Source: Closterium sp. NIES-65
Lineage: Eukaryota; Streptophyta; Zygnematophyceae; Desmidiales; Closteriaceae
DNA: 64,000 bases
Reading direction: 5' to 3'
NCBI GenBank assembly: GCA_948144175.1
Contig: CANXME010002323.1
Location: 1 to 64,000, forward strand
Shown here: positions 25,001 through 37,000 of the stretch, piece by piece
How positions within the stretch are numbered: the first letter of the stretch is position 1
How the letters are laid out: each line of letters opens with the position of its first letter
Notes under the pieces: model-generated
The model's database searches: none
Told to the model about the DNA's origin: nothing
What the model saw: only the letters and a program-made list of their open reading frames with translations
Position numbers and translations under genes: made by a program

Positions 25001-28000
25001 AAAGGAGGAGGATGGTATTTGACTAACAACCGGCAATGACTACAATTTTGTGTAATATTCTCTCCCTTCTACCCTCTGCTGCAGAACGTTTTTGAGAATT
25101 CTCAAAAACACCTGGCAATGGCTACAATTGTGTGTAATATTCCCAACTTCTCAATGGTTCTACCCTCTGCTGCAGAACCCTTCCTCCCAACTTCCTCCCG
25201 GTTCCTCTTGACTCCTCTGAGTCATGAGGGCGATGCCCTGTGATCTCTCTCTCTCTCGAATGGACCTCTATTAATAATCCGAAATTGGTACAGCACACTA
25301 GTAAGGAGGTGGTACCGGGGACCTCTTGCACGTGCTCGAGCCACTGCTCAAGATGCCGTAGATAGTCCTATCTTGCCTGTTTAACCCCCTTACTAGTGTG
25401 CTGTACCAATTTCGGATTATTAATAGAGGTCCATTCGAGAGAGAGAGATCACAGGGCATCGCCCTCATGACTCAGAGGAGTCAAGAGGAACCGGGAGGAA
25501 GTTGGGAGGAAGGGTTCTGCAGCAGAGGGTAGAACCATTGAGAAGTTGGGAATATTACACACAATTGTAGCCATTGCCAGGTGTTTTTGAGAATTCTCAA
25601 AAACGTTCTGCAGCAGAGGGTAGAAGGGAGAGAATATTACACAAAATTGTAGTCATTGCCGGTTGTTAGTCAAATACCATCCTCCTCCTTTGTGACACAG
25701 ACCATTCAAGCAGTCCAATTGCACACACGAAACAGAAAAAGACGTAGAGTCGTGTTGTTGGGTGGATGGATGTGCGTAATATTCCCAACTTCTCAATGGT
25801 TCTACCCTCTGCTGCAGAACCCTTCCTCCCAACTTCCTCCCGGTTCCTCTTGACTCCTCTGAGTCATGAGGGCGATGCCCTGTGATCTCTCTCTCTCGAA
25901 TGGACCTCTATTAATAATCCGAAATTGGTACAGCACACTAGTAAGGGGGTTAAACACCTGGCAATGGCTACAATTGTGTGTAATATTCCCAACTTCTCAA
26001 TGGTTCTACCCTCTGCTGCAGAACCCTTCCTCCCAACTTCCTCCCGGTTCCTCTTGACTCCTCTGAGTCATGAGGGCGATGCCCTGTGATCTCTCTCTCT
26101 CGAATGGACCTCTATTAATAATCCGAAATTGGTACAGCACACTAGTAAGGGGGTTAAACAGGCAAGATAGGACTATCTACGGCATCTTGAGCAGTGGCTC
26201 GAGCACGTGCAAGAGGTCCCCGGTACCAAGGGGCTCCTTCTGGAAGGAGGTCGGGGCAGCTGCGGCCTCAAAGGCCGTGAGGGTCTTGGCGACAGTGAGG
26301 GGCTCATCGTGCGCTTGTCTCTCATCGTGCGCTTGTCTCTCATCGTGCGCTTGTCTCTCATCGTGCGCTTGTCTCTCTCTCCCTTCCTCCCTCACCTGCA
26401 GATCCCTTCCTCCCGACCTCCTCCCCGGGGGTCTTCTGGAGAAGCAGAGTCTCCTGTCAGCTGTAACAGCTCTCGCGTCTTCACCATCCATCACTCCCAC
26501 CACCTCTCTGGACCTTCCCTCCCTCCCACTCATCCGCGACCTCCTCTCCATCTTCCCCCGCTCGCCTGCCTCCCTCCCTCTCCTCTCCGCCATGCTTCGA
26601 CTCGCCACCACCTCCTATACCACCGTGGCCGAAGCAGCCGCAGCAGCCGCAGCAGCGGCAGCAGGGGCGGGAGGCGGAGCGACAGGGGGTGGTGAAGCGG
26701 CAGTGTCGGCCCTCTCCCTGCCTCCAGCCTCTGCTGTAACCTTCGCCACGAGGAGTCGCCTGGACAACGATTTTGACGACGACTGGGAGTTTCAGCAGCC
26801 GTCTGCTGCCACCAGTGGGCTGCACGGTGGGCGGCAAGGTGGGCACAGTGGGCTGCAATCTGCTGGCGGAAGGGGCGGGAGAGGCGGGGCAAGAGGAAGA
26901 CTGGGAAGAATGATGGGGTCGAGATCAGGAGCAGTTGTACCCATCTTTCAGCCTCAGCTGCAGCAGCAGGTGATAGAGCTAGAGGAGGAGGGTGGGGAGG
27001 GGGAGGAGACTCGGATCTTTGACAATGAATTGGATGCGCCTGGAGTGCTGCCGTCCCAGGCTCCCCTGGTGCGCAGCAGGAACACACAGAGCGCGTGGCG
27101 GGACGGAGCAGGGGGCAGTGGCGCTGCCGCCGGTGCTGCTCGTGCTGCTGCTACTACTACTGCTGCTGGGGTGCTGACAGGTTTGAGTGGTGGTGGTGGC
27201 AGTGCAACAGCAGCGGAGGTGGCGGAGGGAGCGGTGTGGATGGTGGGGTGGGTGGCGGAGTTCCTTCCAGCAGCGGCGTGCAGAGAGGTGGTGCTGCTGC
27301 TGGAGCTTAGTGAAGACTCCGAGGTGTGTGCTGGGCAGTGCTACCCTGGCCACTTGGTGCTTTGCAGTCGGCACTGGGAAGTGGTCAGTGGGCAGTGGGC
27401 AGAGGGCAGTGGGCAGAGGGCAGTGGGCAGAGGGCAGTGGGCAGAGGGCATTGGGGACAATAAAAGTGTGAGGAGCAACAACGACACGGATGCTGGAAGT
27501 GATGTCACTTGCTTCGCCCCTTGCAAACACCACCCGTCCCACGTTTCCCACTCTCTCACTTCACTTCACTCAAACGAAGGAAACGGATAGAAAGCTGCAA
27601 GCTCGGTTGACCGACCTAAGTAATCTGAGTAGAAAAGTTCACTGAGTAGAAAAGTTCACTGAGTAGAAAAGTTCACTGAGTACTAGGCGAGAACACGTGT
27701 AGGTAAGCGTAGTAGTATCAGAAGGCAGATTACAAGTGGTTCAGAAAACGTACGCGCGTTTCGGCTTTGTGGGCCTTCATCGGCGTTTCCGATTCCGATT
27801 CCCTTTTTTTTTCTGGACCCCCCCCCCCCCTCCTCAGTGCTACTGGCAGTTGCTCTCCGTGCTTGCATCACACGCTGAACTATTGATAGCACTCGAGCCT
27901 GTGGTAAGACCGCACTTGTTCCGATCACCCTTTCAGTCGACTAAAACTATTAGAACTGTCAATAAATCGCACTTGAGCATGAGGCAACTCTGCACTGCTC

Positions 28001-31000
28001 CAGGTCCGATTACACTGCCTGCAGCAGACTGGTTTCAACAGCGCTCTCATGACTGAGTCGTCACCAGCACAAAGCATTGCTTGTACCATTTCTCTATGGT
28101 GGTCTCCATGTCCGGCTACTTTGCATTCCTTGCGCTTCTGTCTCCCATCAGCTGTTGGCATGCGTCGTGTGGGACACGGGGCCCCTGTTTCCATCCCACC
28201 CATCCCCCATGTTGTACTATCTTTTATACAACGTGCATGTCCACGGACCACGGCCACGCCCTGGAAAAAATGACACTTTTTTATAACAAGTTTGAGTGCA
28301 TGCATGGCAACGCCAGCATGTGAGGGGCATCGTTCTTGTCACCTCCACCACCCCTTCCACTTACCCCATTTTACCCCCCTTTTGCCCTCTTCCGCCTTGC
28401 AGCTAGCAGCCCTGGAGTCCCATGCATCCACCACACTGCACTCCCACCAGCAGCACCTCCTTCACCTCACAACCACAACTGCCTGCCGCCTTGCAGCGCA
28501 CAAGGACGGCGCCCTGCCGCCCGCCCTGCTCCGAGATGAGGGCGTGGGGGTTTTGGGGGGAGTGGAGCGGATGGAGGGCGTGGGGAGCGTTGTGGAGTTG
28601 GCAGATGCGTGGGGTGGTGGAGCTGACACTGCAACTGCCAGCGACACAGATGTGAATCGGGTGAGAGGTGGTGCAGGTAAGAGGTGTGAGAGTATCATTC
28701 TCCTTGTGTCCTACATTTATCCCACAAACTTGGGTACAGAAAGGCACCCAAGCTTAGATTGAGCCCACAGCTAAGGTAGGGTTATCCCTAGTTGGGGGTT
28801 TGGGAACTCAGCGTGCATGGTTGAGAGGCCAGAGAGAGTTCTTAAGCAGGCATCTCATCTCCTTTCCATAACATGCGTCTTCTTGATGTGCTCGCGAAGC
28901 TAGGCTGGAGTGGCGATGCTGAAACCTGTGCTGTGTGTGCCTCCCTCTCCTCTCCTCTATTCCCCCTCCTCAGGCGCTGCAGGTGATGCAGGAGGCCCTT
29001 GCCCCCATGTTGGGCAGCAAACCCCTGCCCACCCCAGCTGCGCGCATCCACCTCGCAGATGCCCTCCTCGCACTCATCCTTCTCAGCGACTCTGTACGTG
29101 TCTCCACCTCCCATGTCCTCTCTGCTGTCGCAATGCCACTCTGGCGTCCACCTTGCAGATGCCCTCCTCGCACTCATCCTTCTCAGCCCTCTGTGGATGT
29201 CTGCTCTTCGCAGCTCTTCGCAGATGCCCTCTGTGGATGTCTGCTCCACTCCACTGCCATTCCATGTGTCTCAAACCTCCTCCCTCCCATTCAAGTTGCG
29301 GAAAACGCCAGGACCGTCCTGCGTCTAGCGTCTAGACGCTAGAGGCAGGACGCACCCGTAGACGCTAGACACAAGGGGGAAAAGTTTTGGGGCAGGCCGG
29401 AAAAAAAAATGGGGGGAAAAAATCAAGACCTAAGAAGAAATTGCCTCAAATGTTAGCTACGTCCATATCCCCCCCTCCCCATGCCTCACAGAAGGCTTTT
29501 TTCTACATCTCATGCACTCTCCCTTTTTCATCTCTTCCCATTTCCACCATCCATGCACACACCTGCACCGCTCAGGACCTCTTTACTACGCCGCTCCTTG
29601 CGCTGCTGCACGACCGGGACTACGGGGTGCGCCTGCACATGGCCCACCTGCTGCCCGCGCTCTTCCTCAAGTGGGAGGACCACCCCGCCTTGCTCACCGA
29701 CACGCTGTGAGTCCGCCTGTGCTGTAGGTGCCTCCCAGTGTGCAATTTAGCACTTTGGCCCGGCCTCTTTCTGCCTGCTCCCCCCATACACCTGCTGCCT
29801 GCGCTCTTCCTCAAGTGGGAGGGCCACCCCGCCTTGCTCGTTGACACTCTGTGAGTCCGTTTGTCAGAATTTTCACCTGAGATGTAATCCCGACTAGATT
29901 CCGCTGCTCGCTGAGAATTATGTGAGAATATCGACCTGCTCTACTTCAAATGGGATGGGAGGGCCACCACGCCATGCTCGCTGACACGCTGTGAGTCCGT
30001 CTGCTCTTACCTCCCCCGCGTGGGAATCCGACAATTTGGCACTCCGCGTACGCTCCACATTCTGTAAAACTCTCAACACTCAACTGTCACCTTCCACTGC
30101 CTACCTTGTATTGTGCGCGCGCAAGTGAGTGAGCAACTGAAAGGTTGGTTGGCACAGCCGTATTGTGAGTGCGACCGTTGCCATTGAGTTGGGAGGATGC
30201 CACGGTGCCATCCGTGGCAAGAGCACAGCTGAGCCAAGCCGGTTCAGGTCAAGCCGGGACAAGCCCGCCCCTTTTTCAAGTCGATCCTGCTCGGTTTGGG
30301 AGTGAGGGCCAGCCAAACCTCGAGGTCAGGTGGCAGGAAATCCATCCAAACCTCGTATGAATGCAAGCAAGGTATGTATCATGCAGCATGCAACCCATCC
30401 CATTTTCTCCCTCCAACGCAAAACGGTTTGCAGGAAATACTTGAAGACGCTTTGTCACGCGCCCGCACCCACCCTTTCCACCTCCATGCTCCACTCTACA
30501 TGCTGCTTTTTTATCGCTCTCAACTCAATTATCACGTTCTCTCCCCCAACATGTAACAGGAAGGACTTGAAGACGTTGTCGCTCGCTCCCGCACCCACCC
30601 TCTCCATCTCCACGCTCCACCTGCCCTCCGCCACCGCCACCTCCACCAGAAGCAACACTCCTACCTCCACCCCCTCTTCCAGCCCTGCCGCCTGCCGTAG
30701 CTTGCCTCTGCTGGCAGGTCCTGCAGGGAAGGGCGCTCTCTTGGGACTCATGCGCAGCGGGGGAGGAGGTGGGGGAAGAGATGAGGGAAAGGGAGGCAGT
30801 GGAGGAGAGGGAGGGGAAGAGGGAGGAGCAGGAGGGAGTGGGGAGACAGATGAGGAGAGAGTGAGGAGGGAGGTGGAGCGAGTGGACAGGGCGAGGGTGG
30901 AGACGGGTGTCTTACTGCTGGGGAGGATAGCCGAGAGCAGCGACCTGGTGGAGGACGAGGTGAGCTACATGCCGCCCTTGTTCTCCCTGTCTGTACATTC

Positions 31001-34000
31001 ACAGCAGCTCCAGAGCTTCCTTTCGTGCCGTGCCATACCGTACCGTACCATGACCATGCTGCTGGGAGGAGAGCAGGGAGCAGCGACCTGGTAGAGGACG
31101 AGGTGAGCTGCAAGGCGATTTTCCCTGTAACCCTTTTTCTCTGGATACTCACCGCTTCCCTACGTGCCATCTGAAAAATGCACTGACCTGACTGATGAGT
31201 TGCGTTTCGTCTCTTCTCTACTGTGGTTGTCACTAGGCTATCCTGCGTTCATCTGGCAGGCATGGTGTTCTGACTATAATCTTTGCCTTGTTTGCCTCTG
31301 CTGCATGGTGGTCGTGCTCTGCCTGCCCCTCTCCTCTCATCCAGGTCATATTCCTCATCGCCGCAGCTGCTGCTCTCCGCCTTGTGCGCACGTAAGTTGT
31401 TTGCTTGGTCTATATCACAGGGAAGCATGTTTGCAGCCTTGTGAATCAAATGCAGATCGGACGAGACGCCATGCATCCTTGTTGACTGCTGCACATCCTC
31501 CCTTCATGTTTCTCTAAACTGCACCTCCCCTCATTCTCATCGCATTAGCCCCTCTTTCTCTCCTCTTTCACCCTTCCTTGCTCTCCTCTTTCTTCTGTGT
31601 TTTCCTGTTTTTCTCCTTGCATCTCGAGCCTCTCTTCCCAATCCAACCGTCCTGTGCAGCAATTTGGCTGCTGCAGTCCTCACCACAGCTGCAGCATCGC
31701 TGGGCTACCCCAGTCTCAGCCAGGTCTGTCCGCCCCAGTCTTGGTGCCATTCCAGCCAGCCACTTTCCGAGCCATGTGTGTATTAGATGATTCTCAGTGA
31801 CACCTAAAGTCTTGCAGCACTGTGTGGCGCTCACGGCTGCTTGTACGACCCTCCATCGCTTCCCTCCTTCGCTTCTTCTTTTCCTCCCCTGCTCACCCCT
31901 ATCCTATCCAGTACCTGGACATTCTCCTGCCCTCTGTGGCCACACGGTGGGTGGCAGCAGACCCCGTGCTGCTGCCGCTGCCTGCTCTCGCACAGGTGAG
32001 CTCAATTGCTGCCACTGCCCTGCGCAACCCCTTTCGTGCCACTCCTCACACCCCCCCCCCCTTCCACACACGCACGTGTTAAAAACGATATGAATCCGTG
32101 TCTGTGTGTGTGCGTGCGTGCGTGCGTGTGTGTGGTCACCACCGCGGGCGGGTGCACCGTGCAGGTGGTGGTGGCGTTGGAGCAAGCAGGGGGGGGTAGG
32201 GGGATGGGTGGCGCAGGCTGTTGGACAGCTGGTGGCGGAGGGAGGCAGATGCTAGAGGAGAAGGGCGACCATGAAGCGGGAGGAGACACTGCATGGGTGG
32301 TAGCAGCAGGAGTGGGGGGTGCAGGAGCACTTGCAAGGGCGTGGAAGAGGCTGGCTCCGCTGGTGCTGCCTGCGCTGCTGCTGCTGGGGAGGGAGAGTGA
32401 CGTGCAATTCCTGGCCGAGGTGAGTGAGAGGCCGAGTCTCACAGCGGTGGGCATGCCGGAAGTTGGGTAGTGGTGTGAGCGATGGGAGGAATCCAGAAGG
32501 ATCACCTGAAGAGTACCAATGCATTATTCAACTATCTTCGTTTCTTCCACCGTTTTCCCACTCCTTTGTCAGTGCACCTGTCCCCTTCATTCATTTCTTG
32601 CCTCTTCGAAATTTATCATACCTCTCCGGATTCCCCCCCACTGCCCCAACTCACCGCTCCTTCCTTCCTTCCACTCACCAGCCAGGCTCCCCAGGCGCCT
32701 TCCCATCGGGCCTCGGATCCTCAGGGCAACTTTCCCCCATGTGCTGCTCTCCCCCCACCCGCCCTCCCCCCTCACTCATGCCACTCACCAGGCCCTCCAG
32801 GCGCCCGCCCCTCGGCTCCTCAAGGAGTCATTCCCACATGTGGTTGCTGCGCTCCTGCCATTCCGCCAGTCAGAGCTTGACACGTGGCAGAAGGAGGCTG
32901 CGACACGTGTGCTCACGACAGGCCTGCTGGCCACGGCGGGGTGGAGTGAGGTGGAGAGGGATCAGCTTCTGACCAAGCACATGGTCAGTCTGTTTCCACC
33001 CGTCGTTTTGAGTCGGCTCAGCGGTCACTCTGTCGTGAACCCTAAATACAAAACCCTTGTCCGTGTTTTGCTACGGCTGGAATTCGATTGTGTGCCTGCG
33101 ACTGACGAGCCTTCTCTGGTCATGCTTCGAGATCCCAACTGAGTGCCAGTTGTGCAGTCGATTGTGCTGCCGCATTACAGCAATGCTTCAGAATTGAAGC
33201 AATTTCTGAAGTGCCTCAAAGAGAAGTCTTTGAATGTCCTCATTTGCTGTTACTTGCGCCGCCCTTCTCAGGTGGCCATCATCAGCAGCAGTCTCGTTTT
33301 GAGATGTGTCAAAATTCAGTCTATGAGGCCCCTCATCTCAATAGCAGCACCCTGCTGCGCCACACACATCCTCCCAGCGGCACCCATTGAGGCCTTCAAT
33401 AAAAAAAAAGAGTAACTCGAATTCCCCATCGGCCCCCACCTGCATCCCCTTCCCCAGGTGCCCATCATCACCAGTCTGCTGCAGCACACGTCCTCCCAGC
33501 AGCACCCATCGTTGCCGTCCTTCCCCACCGCGTGCATCCGTGCCACCATCTGCACCCTGGTGGACAGCACTGCTGACTCGCATGCCAGCAGCAACAGGTA
33601 CATAGAGGCAGTCACAGCAACCACGATTGAATAAATGGAGTTGCCTTGTAGGAGTGCAAAGAAGGGGCGATATGACGCGCTGCATTGCGCAAGCATGTTT
33701 CATCCACCACAGTGCCTGCAGTTGCATCATCCTTTCTCTTTGTGTCATGCACACTGTGTGTACCGCTCTCTGTGTGTTATGTGTGCCTGCCATGCATCCC
33801 TCGCCTGCATGCAGCATCAGTACGAGCGCACTGCCCTCCGCGCCTCCCCTCGTCTCAGACCACCTCAACATTTTGCGCCCGGCCAATGTCTTTCCAGTGA
33901 GTCGGCAGTTTCTCATCCTTATCGCCTCTACGCTTCCACCTGCGCACGCACATAAACATCCTCTTTCCTCGCCTTCATTGTCGTTCCTCTCGCTTCCCTC

Positions 34001-37000
34001 CCCTCTCACTCACCCTTTCTCACCTCTCCTGTTTCCCTTATCATCCTGCCCTACTGACCTAGTAATATCCCCCGTGTCTCCCCTATCTCTTCCTTGTCTC
34101 TTTACCAGTTGCTCCTCGCCCTGCACAAGGCGGCTGTAGCAGCCTGCAGTCCACGTCATCGCTGCCACATCATCGCTGCGCTGTCAGTGCTGGTTGACAT
34201 CCTGGGGAACAGAGTCACAGTGCCGCCCACTTTCAGGTGAGCCACTGTCGCTCAGGTGATTTTCTGTGCCGTAGTCACATGATCCCCTTAAAATTGTTCA
34301 CAGAGCTAGCCCTCCGTCCTTCCAGCCACATGCCTACCCCCTATGTATGAACCTTCTTCCCTCCCTTCTCCCACACTGTGACGTCCCTCCCCCCACAATG
34401 TGACGTCCCTTCCCCCACAATGTGACGTCCCTTCCCCCACAATGTGATGTCCCTTCCCCCACAATGTGACGTCCCTTCCCCCACAATGTGACGTCCCTTC
34501 CCCCACAATGTGACGTCCCTTCCCCCACAATGTGACGTCCCTTCCCCCACAATGTGACGTCCCTTCCCCCACAATGTGACGTCCCTTCCCCCACAATGTG
34601 ACGTCCCTTCCCCCACAATGTGACGTCCCTTCCCCCACAATGTGACGTCCCTTCCCCCACAATGTGACGTCCCTTCCCCCACAATGTGACGTCCCTTCCC
34701 CCACAATGTGACGTCCCTTCCCCCACAATGTGACGTCCCTTCCCCCACAATGTGACGTCCCTTCCCCCACAATGTGACGTCCCTTCCCCCACAATGTGAC
34801 GTCCCTTCCCCCACAATGTGACGTCCCTTCCCCCACAATGTGACGTCCCTTCCCCCACAATGTGACGTCCCTTCCCCCACAATGTGACGTCCCTTCCCCC
34901 ACAATGTGACGTCCCTTCCCCCACAATGTGACGTCCCTTCCCCCACAATGTGACGTCCCTTCCCCCACAATGTGACGTCCCTTCCCCCACAATGTGACGT
35001 CCCTTCCCCCACAATGTGACGTCCCTTCCCCCACAATGTGACGTCCCTTCCCCCACAATGTGACGTCCCTTCCCCCACAATGTGACGTCCCTTCCCCACA
35101 ATGTGACGTCCCTTCCCCCACAATGTGACGTCCCTTCCCCCACAATGTGACGTCCCTTCCCCCACAATGTGACGTCCCTTCCCCCACAATGTGACGTCCC
35201 TTCCCCCACAATGTGACGTCCCTTCCCCCACAATGCGACGTCCCTTCCCCCACAATGCGACGTCCCTTCCCCCACAATGTGACGTCCCTTCCCCCACACT
35301 GTGACGTCCCTTCCCCCACACTGTGACGTCCCTTCCCCCACAATGTGACGTCCCTTCCCCCACACTGTGACGTCCCCCCCCCAGGTACCTGGTGCACATT
35401 CTGCTCGCCTGCCTGCCCACCTCGGCACCCACCTGGCCTCCACCCGCCCCACCGCTCGCCTCCTCCCAGCTCTCGCTCTCTCAGAGCCCCTCCTGCCCCT
35501 TGCCCTCGCCCTCGACACCAGCAGCGGTGGCGGCAGTTTGTCTAGACGTGCTGGCGCGGGTGGTGGCTGCAGCACAGAGCAACGGTGCCAGGGAGGGTGG
35601 TCACAGTGGAATGGCGTCTGCTGCTGTGTTGGACCAAAGCCAGGTGAGACACTTTCTGAGTCACTAAGAAAGCGTGCTCGCGCAGATGGTTGCTGCAGTA
35701 CAAAACGGAAGTGGCAAAGGGGATGGCAGCAGTGGAACGACAATGCCTACTGCTGTGTTGGACCAGAGGCAGGTTGGCGACTTGGTGCAAGCAGGTCCAT
35801 TGGTGCGTGTAAAGCCTTGCTCTGCTGGTCTACTTTTCATTTCCCTGCTTCTCCTGTTTCCTTGCTACAAATGCTGCTGCGTCTTGTGTGTTTCATGCGC
35901 CCTTATTACCCCCCACGTCTTCCCTTCTCCCCGCAGATTCCGCCATCCCCTGCCACTCTTTCCGCTCCGCCCCTCCCCCTCTCGCTGCAGGCCATAGTGT
36001 CTCGCCTACTGGCCCTCTGCACTCCCCCAGCTGCAGAAGCAGCAGTGGGAGCGGCGGCGGCAGGGGCAGGAGGGGGGGCAATAGGAGTGGCAGAAGGGGG
36101 AGCAGCAGCAGGGGCAGCAGGGCAGGAGGGGGAGCTTCCAGAGGCGCTGGTGGAGCTGCTGAGAGCGTTCACAGTGGATGCCCCTGCAGCAGTGAGGGCT
36201 CGCCTGCAGGTGGGGCATCACATGCATCACATGCACCACATGCATCACATGCATCACATGCACCACATCACATGCACCACATGCATCACATGCACCACAC
36301 CACATGCATCACATGCACCACATGCACCACATGCACCACACCACATGCATCACATGCACCACATGCGTCACACATGCATCACATGCATCACATGCACCAC
36401 ATGCACCACATCACATGCTGCGCTCCTTTGTTCATACAGGAAGGTTGCCTGCGCATGCACAGACCATGCCTTGCTTGCCTTACATACACCTGTCCTGCAT
36501 TCACGCAACAAGCTGAATGAACCCTTAATTTATATACGTTGCCCTACCAAGGAACCCTCCGGTCGTGGGGAGAGTGGGATTATTTTTTAGTCGACTCAAA
36601 AACCAAACCTCTGTGAGTGGGGTTATTGCAGCATCTAGCCAGTTATTGTTCCTGGCGTGATGCGATGCTTTTTCCTACTACCCCAAACAATGCTGTAGTG
36701 TCTCTCTCTCCATATTCCTCCATTCCTGACTCACACCGCTCCCCTCTGCAGTTGCTGCACATGCCAGCAGCAGCAGTGGCAGCGCACCCGTCTTTGGCTT
36801 GCACGCATCGCAGCAACTAGCTAGCTATCATTGTTGTTTTGATTTGACGTTCGTTTTTTTACTAGTCCAACCAAACCTAGTATCTTCTACCTCTCTCCTT
36901 GTCCCTCCATTCCTGACTCACTGCTCTCCTCTGCAGCTGTTCCACATGCCAGCAGCAGCAGTGGCAGCATACCCCTCTCTGGCACCCATCGCGGACTCTC

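Noticed and set aside
26177-26400. Minus-strand frame reading [20 protein letters not shown] near intron 18 end
   Set aside because: It looks somewhat protein-like but is short and inside the rearranged repeat cluster. I could not assign it to a family; possibly a fragment of an old element.
34306-35743. Minus-strand open frames up to 469 codons over the 22-bp repeat
   Set aside because: Open only because the repeat lacks stops in these registers; the region is an ATM intron with a clear acceptor at its right end.
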